In this document: piece after piece, positions 38,306-47,943 of the stretch
How positions within the stretch are numbered: position 1 is the stretch's first letter
Layout of the letters: each line of letters starts with the position of its first letter
NCBI RefSeq assembly: GCF_004209755.1
Contig: NZ_CP035913.1
Span: forward strand, 4,092,001-4,156,000
Length of the DNA stretch: 64,000 bases
Direction: 5' to 3'
From: Pseudoduganella lutea
Lineage (GTDB): Bacteria > Pseudomonadota > Gammaproteobacteria > Burkholderiales > Burkholderiaceae_D
Notes under the pieces: model-generated
The model's database searches: none
Told to the model about the DNA's origin: nothing
Seen by the model: the letters and a program-made list of their open reading frames with translations, nothing else
Program-made: the position numbers and the translations under genes

Positions 38306-38797
38306 ATGTTCAAGAAATTCATCGCCACCGCCGCGCTGTCGCTGGCCGCTTCCGCTTCGTTCGCCATGCCGACCGGCATTTACGCCGGTGTGACCGCAGG
38401 CACCACGGACGTCAGCGATCTCGATGGCAACAAGGGCAGCTTCGGCGCGTTCGCCGGCTACGGCTTCAACGAAGCCATCGCGGTCGAAGTGGGCTACCGC
38501 CAGCATGGCACGTGGGAGCTGTACGGCTCCGATGTCAAGGTCAAGCAGACCGACATCTCCGTGCTGGGCGCGCTGCCGCTGGCCGCCAGCCTCGACCTCT
38601 ACGGTCGCCTGGGCTATGCCCACGCGAAGGTGGAAGCCGAGTATTACGGCTACCGCGACGACGAAAGCGTCGACAACACGCTGGTCGGCATCGGCCTGGC
38701 CTACCGTTTCTCGGCAAACCTGTCCGGCCGCGTCGAAGTGCAGAAGCCGGCCAGCGACACCACCAACGTCAGCCTCGGCCTGGCCTGGCAGTTCTGA
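38306..38797 (+). CDS. Small outer-membrane beta-barrel protein (porin/OmpA-like), paralogue 1
   Basis: The 163-aa protein has a signal peptide (FIATAALSLAASASFA). Eight or so amphipathic strands with aromatic ends follow (GIYAGVTAG, GAFAGYGFNEAIAVEVGYRQ, LDLYGRLGYAHAKVEAEYYG), and the terminal residue is Phe (LGLAWQF), as required for assembly by the BAM complex. It is like the single-domain OmpA/OmpW-type porin family. It has its own promoter and terminator and is about 55% identical by eye to the next gene. Confidence 0.85.
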   Translation: MFKKFIATAALSLAASASFAMPTGIYAGVTAGTTDVSDLDGNKGSFGAFAGYGFNEAIAVEVGYRQHGTWELYGSDVKVKQTDISVLGALPLAASLDLYGRLGYAHAKVEAEYYGYRDDESVDNTLVGIGLAYRFSANLSGRVEVQKPASDTTNVSLGLAWQF

Positions 38798-38811
38798 TTC
38801 CATAGGTTCGA

Positions 38812-38843
38812 AAAAAGCCGGCATCGCGATGCCGGTTTTTTTT
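38812..38843 (+). terminator. Intrinsic terminator of barrel gene 1
   Basis: The palindrome CCGGCATCGCGATGCCGG (38818-38835) is followed by eight T and preceded by six A. This is a strong bidirectional-looking terminator. Confidence 0.9.
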
Positions 38844-38865
38844 CGTCACGACCTGGGTGACGGCA

Positions 38866-38892
38866 TTGCAAAAAAGTACATAGATGTATAAT
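38866..38892 (+). promoter_or_regulatory. Probable promoter of the second barrel gene
   Basis: A perfect TATAAT at 38887-38892 with TTGCAA at 38866-38871. The 15-base spacer is short, so the true -35 may differ. Confidence 0.5.
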
Positions 38893-38942
38893 TTCGGCCC
38901 AGATTTGCCAAGTATCCGATTGTCACTTTCACAGGAATAGCC

Positions 38943-39434
38943 TTGTTCACCAAATATCTTGCCGCCGCGGCGCTGTCGCTGGCCGCTTCCATCGCCTGCG
39001 CCGGGCCAGCAGGCGTGTATGCCGGCGTCAGCGCCGGTGCTACCCGCTTCGAAGAGCTGGACGGCAACAAGTCCCACTTCGGCGCCTTCGTCGGCTATGG
39101 GTTCAATCCGGCCATCGCCCTGGAACTCGGCTACCGCCAGCATGGCGAGTGGAACTATTTCGGGACCGACGTCAAGCTGAAGGAAACGCAGTTTTCGGCC
39201 GTCGGTTCGATGGCGCTGAGCCGGAACCTCGACCTGTTCGCACGCGTGGGCTACGGCTATGGGGAAATCGAAGCGGACCGCGCTGGCTACCGCGGCGAAG
39301 GCAACGTCGACAGCGCGATCTACGGTATCGGCCTGGGCTACCAGTTCGTGCCGAACCTGTCCTCCCGCGTCGAGCTGCAAAAGCCGGCAAGCGACATCAC
39401 CAGCGTCACGGCAAGCCTGGTCTGGAAGTTCTGA
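38943..39434 (+). CDS. Small outer-membrane beta-barrel protein, paralogue 2
   Basis: The 163-aa protein has exactly the length of its upstream neighbour and aligns along its whole length, for example GVYAGVSAGATRFEELDGNK against the matching GIYAGVTAGTTDVSDLDGNK. It has a signal peptide, barrel strands and terminal Phe (LVWKF). Translation starts at TTG 38943, since AGGA lies at 38933-38936 and no ATG or GTG is placed to begin the signal peptide. Tandem duplication is the likely origin. Its terminator is the landing site of the group II intron. Confidence 0.85.
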   Translation: MFTKYLAAAALSLAASIACAGPAGVYAGVSAGATRFEELDGNKSHFGAFVGYGFNPAIALELGYRQHGEWNYFGTDVKLKETQFSAVGSMALSRNLDLFARVGYGYGEIEADRAGYRGEGNVDSAIYGIGLGYQFVPNLSSRVELQKPASDITSVTASLVWKF

Positions 39435-39448
39435 TCCACGGGATCGCG

Positions 39449-39477
39449 AAAAAGGCGCTGCTGGCGCCTTTTTTTTT
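39449..39477 (+). terminator. Intrinsic terminator of barrel gene 2 / intron target
   Basis: AAAAAGGCGC (39449-39458), loop TGCTG, GCGCCTTTTT (39464-39473), then T to 39477. The group II intron begins at 39481, three bases later. Confidence 0.92.
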
Positions 39478-39853
39478 CGTGTGCGCCCAGCATGGGCGCA
39501 CTCTTGTGGGTGAAAGTCCCGCCGCAAGCTGACCACAGCAAGCGAAGTGAAGCGCAACTGCGGAAGGGTGACCGACTGTGGGGAGGAAGCGTGGAGCGAA
39601 ACTGCGAGCCGATGGACAAGAATCGGATATAAGGCGCTGCCGAGCAGGGCGAGCGGGCACGTAACCGCGAAGCTCTTGTGGTCAAGGCGAAGTGGCGTAG
39701 ATCTGGCGGTTGTGCAGTGAAGGAGTGCGTTCTTACCTGGGGAGATCTCGCCTCATGCCTGAAAGGGCGACGTGGCAGCACGGAGCGAGAAGTCAGCAGA
39801 GGCCGTAGTAGCTTCTTTTTTTTTCTGAGAGGCAAAGGGCCAAACGAGTAGGA

Positions 39854-41233
39854 GTGTCCGACACCTTGTCGATGAATCGGGTAAGGCATCAGATGTCCGC
39901 AGAAGCGGAGCGGGTCGCGGTAAGGCGGGGTGAAGCCTCGTCCCAAGCTTCCAGTGATGAAACCCGGTTCACGCGGCAGAAAACGAAAGACACAGGGCGA
40001 AACTTGCTCACGCAAGCGCTCGCGAGGGAAAACATGCATCGCGCGTGGAAGCGCGTGAAGGCGAACAAGGGAGCCGCAGGTGTCGATGGGCTGGATATCA
40101 GCCAGACTCAAGAACATCTGAAACACGCTTGGCCGACCATCAAGAAACAACTGCTGGAAGGCACGTACAGGCCGATGCCGGTGCGGCGTGTGGGCATTCC
40201 GAAGCCGGATGGAAGCGAACGTGAGCTGGGGATACCCACCGTGATCGACCGTCTGATTCAGCAGGCACTGCTGCAAGTGCTGCAACCGCTGATCGACCCT
40301 ACCTTTAGTGAACACAGCCATGGGTTTCGGCCCGGCCGCCGTGCGCATGATGCCGTGCTCAGGGCACAGCAATATGTGCAGGAAGGCTACCGCGTCGTGG
40401 TCGATGTGGACCTGTCGAAATTCTTTGACCGGGTCAACCACGATATCCTGATCGACCGCCTACGGAAACGCGTGAACGACATCGGAGTGATCCGGCTGGT
40501 GCGCGCCTACCTGAACGCGGGAATCATGGATGGCGGTATGGTAAGCCAGCGAATGGAAGGTACGCCGCAAGGCGGGCCGCTGTCTCCACTGCTGGCCAAC
40601 GTGCTTCTCGACGAGGTGGATCGCGAACTGGAACGCCGGGGCCACCGCTTTGCCCGCTATGCCGATGACTGCAACGTGTATGTGCGCAGTGAGAAAGCTG
40701 GCGAGCGGGTGATGGCCCTGCTCAAGCGTCAATACGACAAGCTGCACCTGAAGATCAATGAATCGAAAAGTGCAGTGGCTAGCGCATTAGGCCGCAAATT
40801 TCTGGGGTACGAGCTTTATGCAACCAAGAAAGGAGCGGTCAAACGGGCTGTGTCGGACAAAGCGCAAGACACGTTTCGGCAACGGATCAGGCAACTTACT
40901 CGCCGGTCCGGTGGCCGCAGCATCAGCGAGATAATCGACAAACTCCGCCCCTACGTGCTGGGATGGAAAGCCTATTTTGGACTGTCGCAAACTCCAGGAA
41001 TCTGGCGTGAACTGGATGAATGGATGCGTCATCGAATGCGGGCGATCCACCTGAAACAATGGAAACGAGCGAAAACGATATATCGTGAGCTGCTCAATCT
41101 CGGGGCAACGCCCAATGTGGCGTTACGGGTGGCGCAGAACAGTCGCCGCTGGTGGCGCAACAGCCGATTTGCTCTAAATAACGTGCTGACGATCGCTTAC
41201 TTTGATCGCCTCGGCATGCCACGCCTCACTTAA
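39854..41233 (+). CDS. ltrA: Group II intron reverse transcriptase/maturase
   Basis: The 459-aa protein has RT motifs in order: RRVGIPKPDGSERELGIPT (about 111-129), SHGFRPGRRAHDAV (155-168), the metal Asp pair in VVVDVDLSKFFD (D184, D186), GTPQGGPLSPLLAN (236-249) and YADD (269-272). A maturase X domain (YVLGWKAYFGLSQTP, about 375 onward) follows, with a basic C-terminus. There is no HNH endonuclease domain. It starts at GTG 39854; ATG 39872 is an alternative. The protein helps the intron RNA fold, splice and reinsert by target-primed reverse transcription. Confidence 0.95.
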   Translation: MSDTLSMNRVRHQMSAEAERVAVRRGEASSQASSDETRFTRQKTKDTGRNLLTQALARENMHRAWKRVKANKGAAGVDGLDISQTQEHLKHAWPTIKKQLLEGTYRPMPVRRVGIPKPDGSERELGIPTVIDRLIQQALLQVLQPLIDPTFSEHSHGFRPGRRAHDAVLRAQQYVQEGYRVVVDVDLSKFFDRVNHDILIDRLRKRVNDIGVIRLVRAYLNAGIMDGGMVSQRMEGTPQGGPLSPLLANVLLDEVDRELERRGHRFARYADDCNVYVRSEKAGERVMALLKRQYDKLHLKINESKSAVASALGRKFLGYELYATKKGAVKRAVSDKAQDTFRQRIRQLTRRSGGRSISEIIDKLRPYVLGWKAYFGLSQTPGIWRELDEWMRHRMRAIHLKQWKRAKTIYRELLNLGATPNVALRVAQNSRRWWRNSRFALNNVLTIAYFDRLGMPRLT

Positions 41234-41246
41234 CCTCAACTACTCG

Positions 41247-41315
41247 AACCGCCCGGTGCGGACCCGCATGCCGGGTGGTGTGGCAGGGGACCGGTCAGCA
41301 ATGCTGACCGCCCCT
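41247..41315 (+). ncRNA. Group II intron domains V and VI
   Basis: Domain V: ACCGCCCGG pairs with CCGGGTGGT around the GCG/CGC tip (41248-41279). CGC at 41250-41252 is in the place of the catalytic triad. Domain VI: GGGG..CGGTCAGC pairs with GCTGACCG..CCCC (41285-41314), with an unpaired A near the 3' side as the likely branch point. Confidence 0.8.
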
Positions 41316-41507
41316 ATGCCGATCCGCCCACGTGCGAACGGTCTTTATTTTGCCGGGATCGGCGCGCTCCTGCACGCATCCCAACCGTGTGCAGCCATTT
41401 CACGTATTGCCATTACTATCATTGTCGGTTCCCGCCCGGCCACGAGTCCAGCGTGGCCCGCCGCGAACCTTCCCGGCCATACCCCAACCGCCATAGGATA
41501 CCGACAC

Positions 41508-42158
41508 ATGGATGATATCGACACCACCCGGCGCGACCTGCTGATCGCGGGTGCGCTGACCGCCACGGCCGCCGCCGTGCCCACGGTGGCGGGCGCCCAG
41601 CCCGCCACCGCCGCAAGCCCGAACACAGGAGTACCGCAGACCCCTGTTTCTTCGAAGGTCACGCTGAAGGTCAACGGCCAGCAGCACACGATCGCCGTCG
41701 ACACCCGCACCACCTTGCTCGACCTGCTGCGTGAGCAGCTGCACCTCACGGGCACCAAGAAGGGCTGCGACCAGGGCCAGTGTGGCGCGTGCACCGTCAT
41801 CGCCGATGGCCGCCGCATCAATTCCTGCCTGTCGCTTGCCGTGATGCACGAGAATTCGGAGATCACCACGATCGAAGGCCTTGGCACGCCCGAGAAGATG
41901 CACCCGATGCAGGCGGCGTTCGTGAAGCACGATGGCTACCAGTGCGGCTACTGTACCCCCGGGCAGATCTGTTCGGCCGTGTCGGTGCTCGATGAAATCA
42001 AACAGGGCATCCCGAGCCACGTGACCGCCGACCTGACGAAGCGCCCGCCGCTCACGGAACTGGAGATCCGCGAGCGCATGAGCGGCAATATCTGTCGCTG
42101 CGGCGCCTACTCGAACATCGTCGATGCGATCGTCGAAGTCTCCGGGAGGCCGGCATGA
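41508..42158 (+). CDS. paoA: Periplasmic aldehyde oxidoreductase, [2Fe-2S] subunit (PaoA/YagT type)
   Basis: The 216-aa protein begins with a Tat signal ([20 protein letters not shown]) and then a plant-ferredoxin-type and an all-helical [2Fe-2S] domain. Ligand motifs are [11 protein letters not shown] ... INSC, and [11 protein letters not shown] ... GNICRCGAY. It is the electron-transfer subunit of a heterotrimeric molybdenum hydroxylase. The Tat signal carries the whole folded complex to the periplasm, as in E. coli PaoABC. The stop overlaps the next ATG (42155-42158). The first gene of the operon, after the intron. Confidence 0.9.
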   Translation: MDDIDTTRRDLLIAGALTATAAAVPTVAGAQPATAASPNTGVPQTPVSSKVTLKVNGQQHTIAVDTRTTLLDLLREQLHLTGTKKGCDQGQCGACTVIADGRRINSCLSLAVMHENSEITTIEGLGTPEKMHPMQAAFVKHDGYQCGYCTPGQICSAVSVLDEIKQGIPSHVTADLTKRPPLTELEIRERMSGNICRCGAYSNIVDAIVEVSGRPA

Positions 42159-43108
42159 AGGTCTTCACGTATGAAAAGGCGCGCACGCCCGCCGAGGCGG
42201 CGGCCGCCGCCGCGCGCGTGCCCGGTGCCCGCTTCATCGCCGGCGGCACGAACCTGCTGGACCTGATGAAGCTGGAAATCGAAACGCCACCGCACCTGGT
42301 GGACGTCAACGGCCTGGCACTCGACAAGATCGAGCCGACCCGCGAAGGCGGGCTGCGCGTGGGCGCGCTGGTGCGCAATACGGATCTCGCGGCGGACGAG
42401 CGCGTGCGCCGTGACTACGGCGTGCTGTCGCGCGCGCTGCTCGCCGGTGCATCGGCCCAGTTGCGCAACAAGGCCACGACCGCCGGCAACCTGCTGCAGC
42501 GCACCCGCTGCCCATATTTCTACGATACCGCGCAGCCGTGCAACAAGCGCCAGCCGGGCAGCGGCTGCTCGGCGATCGGCGGTTTTTCGCGCCATCACGC
42601 GATCGTCGGCACCAGCGAAGCGTGCATCGCCACGCATCCGAGCGACATGGCGGTGGCCATGGCGGCGCTGGAAGCCACCGTGGAAACGGTGCAGCCGAAC
42701 GGCGCCACGCGCACGATCCCGATTGCCGATTTCCATAAACTGCCGGGCAACACGCCGCACATCGAACACGTGCTGGCGCCCGGCGAGCTGATCACGGCGG
42801 TAACGCTACCGAAGCCGGTGGGTGGCAAGCAGCTGTACCACAAGGTGCGCGACCGCGCCTCGTACGCGTTCGCGCTGGTGTCGGTGGCGGCCATCGTGCA
42901 GCCGGACGGCACGGGCCGCGTGGCGGTCGGCGGCATCGCGCACAAGCCTTGGCGCGTGCCGGCGGCGGACCAGAACCTGCCGCGCGGCGGCCGCGCGGTG
43001 GCCGAGCAGTTGCTGGCGGGCGCGAAGCCGATGCACGACAACGCGTACAAGGTCCCCCTCGTCCAGCGCACCATCGACGCGGTGCTGGCGGAAGCAAAGA
43101 AAGGATGA
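42155..43108 (+). CDS. paoB: Aldehyde oxidoreductase FAD subunit (PaoB/YagS type)
   Basis: The 317-aa protein has the FAD-binding loop [13 protein letters not shown] and a CO-dehydrogenase flavoprotein C-terminal domain. The middle insert [20 protein letters not shown] plus the next Cys holds the cysteines that in E. coli PaoB bind an extra [4Fe-4S] cluster. No export signal is present; the subunit would travel with PaoA. The ATG overlaps the paoA stop by four bases. Confidence 0.9.
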   Translation: MKVFTYEKARTPAEAAAAAARVPGARFIAGGTNLLDLMKLEIETPPHLVDVNGLALDKIEPTREGGLRVGALVRNTDLAADERVRRDYGVLSRALLAGASAQLRNKATTAGNLLQRTRCPYFYDTAQPCNKRQPGSGCSAIGGFSRHHAIVGTSEACIATHPSDMAVAMAALEATVETVQPNGATRTIPIADFHKLPGNTPHIEHVLAPGELITAVTLPKPVGGKQLYHKVRDRASYAFALVSVAAIVQPDGTGRVAVGGIAHKPWRVPAADQNLPRGGRAVAEQLLAGAKPMHDNAYKVPLVQRTIDAVLAEAKKG

Positions 43109-43112
43109 TGCA

Positions 43113-45314
43113 ATGAAGTTCACCACTCCCGCCACAACCAATCCGATCGACCAGCTGAAGGTCGTCGGCAAACCGGTCGACCGCATCGACGGCCCCTATA
43201 AAACCACCGGCACGGCGCGCTATGCCTACGAGCGGCACGACGTGGCGCCGAACGCCGCCTATGGCTACGTGGTCGGCGCCACGGTCGCGAAAGGCATCAT
43301 CAAATCGCTCGACGTTACCGCCGCGCGGCGTGCGCCCGGCGTGATCGCCGTTGTCACCCACGTCAACGCGGGCAAGCTGGAAAAAGGCGACTACAACACG
43401 GCCAAGTTGCTGGCCGGGCCGCAGGTCGACCATTACCACCAGGCCGTGGCGCTGGTCGTTGCCGAAACGTTCGAGCAGGCGCGCGCCGCCGCGTCGCTCG
43501 TCAAGGTCTCGTACTCGCAGATCAAGGGCGAATACGACCTTGCCAAGGCGAAGGCTTCGGCCAAGGTACCGAAGGGCGGCGACGAGCCGGCGGAAACCAA
43601 GGCCGGCAATTTCCAGTCCGCGTTCGACAGCGCTCCCGTGAAATTCGACGCCACGTACACCACGCCGGACCAGACGCACGCGATGATGGAACCGCATGCC
43701 TCGGTCGCCGCGTGGGAAGGCGACAAGCTGACCGTGTGGACGTCGAACCAGATGATCGACTGGGGCAAGGGCGACATGGCCAAGACGCTCGGCATCCCGA
43801 AAGAGAAAGTGCGGATGGTGTCGCCGTATATCGGCGGCGGCTTCGGCGGCAAGCTGTTCCTGCGCGCCGAGGCGCTGCTGGCCGCGCTGGGCGCGAAGCA
43901 GGCGGACCGGCCGGTGAAAGTGGCGCTGCAGCGGGCGCTGATGATCAACAACACCACCCACCGCCCGGCCACGATCCAGCGTATCCGCATCGGCGCCACC
44001 CGCGAAGGGCGCATCACGGCGATCGCCCATGAAAGCTGGTCCGGCGACCTGCCGGACGGCAAACCGGAAACGGCCGTCAACCAGACCCGCCTGCTGTACG
44101 CGGGCCAGCACCGGATGACGCGCCTGAACCTCGCCGTGCTCGACCTGCCCGAAGGAAATGCGATGCGCGCACCGGGCGAAGCGCCGGGCATGATGGCACT
44201 GGAAATCGCCGTCGATGAACTGGCCGAGAAACTGAAGATGGATCCGGTCACGTTCCGCATCGTCAACGACACCACCGTCGATCCGGAGAAGCGCACGCGC
44301 AAGTTCTCGCAGCGGCGCTTCGCCGAATGCCTGCGCACGGGGGCGGAAAAATTCGGCTGGAACAAGCGCAACCCGCAGCCGGCGCAGGTGCGGGAAGGGC
44401 GCTGGCTGATCGGGCAGGGTGTCGCGTCCGCGTTCCGCAACAACCTCGTGCAAAAGTCCGCCGCGCGCGTGCGGCTCGATGCCAAGGGCATCGTCACCGT
44501 CGAAACGGACATGACGGACATCGGTACCGGCAGCTACACGATCATTGCGCAGACCGCGGCCGAGATGATGGGCGTCGCCCTGGACCAGGTGGTGGTGAAG
44601 CTGGGCGACTCCGATTTTCCCGTCTCGGCCGGTTCGGGCGGGCAATGGGGCGGCAACAGTTCCACGGCCGGTGTGTACGCGGCGTGCGTGAAGCTGCGCG
44701 AGGCCGTGGAGAAAAAACTCGGCCTGGCGGCGAACGCCGAGTTCACCGATGGCACCGTGCGTTCCGCCGGCAAGTCCGTGCCGTTGCGCGAGGCCGCGGC
44801 CGGTGGCGAACTGGTGGCCGAGGACAAGATGGAATACGGCGACCTGGACAAGAAGTTCCAGCAATCCACGTTCGGTGCGCATTTCGTCGAGGTGGCGGTG
44901 GACGCGTACACCGGTGAAGTCCGCATCCGGCGCATGCTGGCCGTGTGCGCGGCCGGCCGCATCCTGAACCCGAAGTCGGCGCGCAGCCAGGTGATCGGCG
45001 CGATGACGATGGGCGCCGGCGCCGCGCTGATGGAGGAACTGGCCGTCGACAAGCGCATCGGCTTCTTCATCAATCACGACCTGGCCACGTACGAGGTGCC
45101 GGTGCATGCCGACATCCCGCATCAGGAAGTGGTGTTCCTCGACGAGACCGATCCGATGTCGTCGCCGATGAAGGCGAAGGGCGTGGGCGAACTGGGGATC
45201 TGCGGCGTGGCGGCGGCGATCGCCAACGCGATCTACAACGCCACCGGCGTGCGGGTGCGCGAATACCCGATCACGCTGGACAAGCTGATCGACAAGCTGC
45301 CGCAGGTGGCATAG
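43113..45314 (+). CDS. paoC: Aldehyde oxidoreductase molybdopterin-cytosine-dinucleotide subunit (PaoC/YagR type)
   Basis: The 733-aa catalytic subunit begins MKFTTPATTNPIDQLKVVGK. It shows GGGFGGKLFLRAE (Moco contact), RAPGEAPGMMALE, GSGGQWGGNSST, and near the C-terminus MKAKGVGELGICG with the catalytic Glu. It oxidises aldehydes or aromatic heterocycles at the Mo centre. Length equals E. coli PaoC (732). ATG 43113 lies four bases after the paoB stop and has AAGGA upstream. The paoD/xdhC-type maturation gene is missing from this operon. Confidence 0.9.
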   Translation: MKFTTPATTNPIDQLKVVGKPVDRIDGPYKTTGTARYAYERHDVAPNAAYGYVVGATVAKGIIKSLDVTAARRAPGVIAVVTHVNAGKLEKGDYNTAKLLAGPQVDHYHQAVALVVAETFEQARAAASLVKVSYSQIKGEYDLAKAKASAKVPKGGDEPAETKAGNFQSAFDSAPVKFDATYTTPDQTHAMMEPHASVAAWEGDKLTVWTSNQMIDWGKGDMAKTLGIPKEKVRMVSPYIGGGFGGKLFLRAEALLAALGAKQADRPVKVALQRALMINNTTHRPATIQRIRIGATREGRITAIAHESWSGDLPDGKPETAVNQTRLLYAGQHRMTRLNLAVLDLPEGNAMRAPGEAPGMMALEIAVDELAEKLKMDPVTFRIVNDTTVDPEKRTRKFSQRRFAECLRTGAEKFGWNKRNPQPAQVREGRWLIGQGVASAFRNNLVQKSAARVRLDAKGIVTVETDMTDIGTGSYTIIAQTAAEMMGVALDQVVVKLGDSDFPVSAGSGGQWGGNSSTAGVYAACVKLREAVEKKLGLAANAEFTDGTVRSAGKSVPLREAAAGGELVAEDKMEYGDLDKKFQQSTFGAHFVEVAVDAYTGEVRIRRMLAVCAAGRILNPKSARSQVIGAMTMGAGAALMEELAVDKRIGFFINHDLATYEVPVHADIPHQEVVFLDETDPMSSPMKAKGVGELGICGVAAAIANAIYNATGVRVREYPITLDKLIDKLPQVA

Positions 45315-45379
45315 TCGCTGGCAGTCCGGTAGTTATCATCCTCATGCGGCATTAACCGTTCGATGGCAAGATCGTGGAT

Positions 45380-45408
45380 GGCGCGGGCAGTGTGCCCGCG
45401 CCTTTCAT
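45380..45408 (+). terminator. Probable terminator of the paoABC operon
   Basis: A 10-bp perfect stem, GGCGCGGGCA (45380-45389) with TGCCCGCGCC (45393-45402), a 3-base loop and TTTCAT after it. The T-tract is short. Confidence 0.55.
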
Positions 45409-45428
45409 CATGCCATGAAAGGATCCTC

Positions 45429-45848
45429 ATGAAGCTGTTCGCCGCCGCATTGCTGTTATCCGCCACCACGTTTGCCCACGCGCAGGGAGCGCCGAACCAG
45501 GAAGCCATCGATGCCGCGAAAAAGGCGGCCGATACCTGGCTGGCGCTCGTCGATGCCGGCCAGTACAAGGCATCGTGGGAGCAGGCGGCCGAGCCGTTGC
45601 GCAAGGCAGTCAGCGTGACCCAGTGGGAGCAGGGCAGCCGCGCGGCGCGCATGCCGGTCGGCGCGTTGCAGGGGCGCACGCTGGCGTCGTCGACCTACAC
45701 GACAACCTTGCCGGGCGCGCCGCAGGGCCAGTACGTGGTGCTGGAATACACCACCCGCTTCGCCGACCGCGCCAATGCCGTGGAAACCGTGATACCCACG
45801 CTGGAAGCTGACGGCAAGTGGCGCATGGCGGGGTATTTTCTGAAGTAA
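45429..45848 (+). CDS. DUF4019 domain exported protein
   Basis: The 139-aa protein has a signal peptide (MKLFAAALLLSATTFAHAQG). A DUF4019 body follows: AADTWLALVDAGQYKASWEQ near the start, GALQGRTLASSTYTTTLPGAP, and a final WRMAGYFLK strand. The family is a small periplasmic cystatin/NTF2-like fold of unknown role. ATG 45429 has AAAGGA upstream. Separated from paoC by a terminator. Confidence 0.85.
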   Translation: MKLFAAALLLSATTFAHAQGAPNQEAIDAAKKAADTWLALVDAGQYKASWEQAAEPLRKAVSVTQWEQGSRAARMPVGALQGRTLASSTYTTTLPGAPQGQYVVLEYTTRFADRANAVETVIPTLEADGKWRMAGYFLK

Positions 45849-45962
45849 CAAAGGTTAGTGCCGGATAGTGTCGCGGACGGGTGACATATGGTCGCCCGCC
45901 CCTTGACCCATGCGGTACGCAGCCCGAAGATCGTGGCCTTTGCCACCATTCCGAGCTCATCC

Positions 45963-47943
45963 ATGACTAGTCTCCAGCAAGTGTGCGGGCTGCTCGCGCT
46001 CGCCGCCACGGCAGGCGCGATGGCAGCGCCGCCGCCGGTCGAGGCCTTTTTCAACGACCCCGAAATCAGCCACGTGACGTTGTCTCCGAAGGGCAACTAT
46101 GTCGCCTACGTGCAGACCGGCGCTGACGGCCGGCAGATCGTGGCCGTGCGCGATACGCGCGACCCCTCGAAGGTCACGATTCCCGGCACGGCCGATAGTG
46201 CTCACGCCGTCATCGCCGCGATCCACTGGGTGAACGACGACCGACTGGGATTCACGATCGGCGACCGCCGCCTGGAATTCCTGGGCAACTTCGATGAATA
46301 TGCCGCCGACCGCAACGGCAAGAACCTGGTTCATCTCATCTCGGGCAACTGGGCCCAACGGGGCGACCTGGCCAGCAGCAATATGAAGAGCCGCCTGCTG
46401 ACGGCCGATTACGGCTTCTTCAGCGCCACCGTTGACGGCTCGGACGACATCGTTGTCCAGAAATACAAGTGGAACAAGGTCGGCAAAACGCCGGAGACGT
46501 CGCGCCTGTACCGGCTCGATACCCGCACGCGTGCATTGACCGACCTGCTGCCCGGCGCCCAGCCTGCGCGGGTGATCAAATGGGTGCTTGACATGGACGC
46601 CGTGCCGCGCATCGCCGTCTCGGCAGCCAAGGGGCGTTGCGTGGTGTCGTACCGCGACAGGGACGCGGCATCGTGGACCGAACTGGACAACAAGAATTGC
46701 CTGGACAGCGAACAGATCGATCCGCAATTTTTCGACGGCAATGGCACGCTGCATGTGCAAACCGCGCACAAGGGCTTCGACGCACTGTATGCCCTACGAT
46801 ACGGCAGGAAAGAAGCGGGCCGCCGAACCGCTGGTCAGTTTCGAAGGCTTCGACTACAACGGCACGCCCGAGGCGGATTTCCGGACCCGCGCGCTGGCGG
46901 GCCTGCATTACCGCACCGATGCCCGCGCAACGGCATGGCTCGACACGGCCATGAAAGCCGTGCAAGAAAAAGTCGATGCACAGTTGCCGGGCCTGGCCAA
47001 CCGGATCACCTGCCCGCTGTCCTGCCGTGATGCAACGGCGTTGCTGGTCAGCTCCACGTCGGACCGCGAACCGATGCAGTATTTCATCTACACGCCGGCT
47101 ACCTCCAAACTGGTCGGCCTGGGCAGTGAACGGCCGGACATCCGCCCGGCGGACATGGGCCAGCGCGACTTTTACCGTTACCGCGCGGGCGATGGCCTGC
47201 AGGTACCCGTGTATGTCACCCTGCCGCCCGGAAAACCGAAAGGTCCGCTGCCCACCGTGGTACTGGTGCATGGCGGCCCCTACGTGCACGGCACTTCATG
47301 GGAATGGGAACGCGAGGCGCAATTTCTCGCCTCGCGCGGCTACGTGGTACTGCAGCCTGAATTTCGCGGTACGCTGGGCTACGGCGTGAAGCATTTCCAG
47401 GCCGGCTGGAAACAGTGGGGCCGTGCGATGCAGGATGACCTGGCCGACGCGGCGCAGTGGGCCGTGAAACAGGGTTGGGCCGAACCGGGCCGCATCGCCA
47501 TCATGGGGGCCAGCTACGGCGGCTATGCAACGCTGATGGGGTTGATTCGCCATCCGGACATCTTCCGCTGCGGTATCGACCTGATGGGTGTGTCCGACAT
47601 CGGCATGATGTTCTCGGTCGTGGAATCGGACTTGCCGCAAGAATGGCTGGAATATGGCGCGAAGACAATGCTGGGCGATCCGGACGATCCGGCGCTGGCC
47701 AGCGTGTCGCCGCTGGCGCAGGCGGCACGGCTGACCCGGCCCCTGTTGATCGCCCATGGCGCCAAGGACCGGCGCGTGCCGATCGTGCATGCCAGGCGGA
47801 TGAAAGATGCGCTCGCAAAGCACAACAATGCCGTCGAGTATGTCGTCTACGACGATGAAGGGCACGGCCTGTACCACCGCGAAAACCGCATCGACTTTTA
47901 CAAGCGGGTCGAGGCGTTCCTGGCAAGGCATCTACGCCAGTAA
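45963..47943 (+). pseudogene. S9-family (prolyl oligopeptidase-type) peptidase, single frameshift
   Basis: Two frames together make one S9 peptidase of about 660 residues. Part 1, from ATG 45963 (signal peptide LLALAATAGAMA; ATG 45888 is an alternative), carries the propeller and ends correctly at ...DALYA. Part 2 resumes with YDTAGKKRAAEPLVSFEGFD and holds the hydrolase with nucleophile Ser in GASYGGYA, Asp in AHGAKDRRVP and His in EGHGLYH. The break is at the CCC of 46792-46794: dropping one C joins the frames. No other damage is seen, so it is either a very recent mutation or a sequencing error. If read as is, the product stops in the wrong frame at 47030. Confidence 0.85.

Larger units (their letters stand above)
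39481..41323 (+). mobile_element. Group II intron, probably class C, full length
   Basis: The element starts GTGCGCCCAGCATGGGCGCA, the conserved GUGYG-type 5' end with a first hairpin. It contains the GTGAAAGTCCC and AGAAGTCAGCAGAGGCC segments seen in many bacterial introns. It encodes one reverse transcriptase (39854-41233) and ends with folded domains V and VI at 41247-41315 and ...CCGAT. The RT has no HNH endonuclease, and insertion directly behind a Rho-independent terminator is the known target preference of class C introns. Length is about 1.84 kb. The RT frame and catalytic motifs are intact, so it may be active. The 3' boundary (41321-41323) is estimated from domain VI. Confidence 0.88.
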
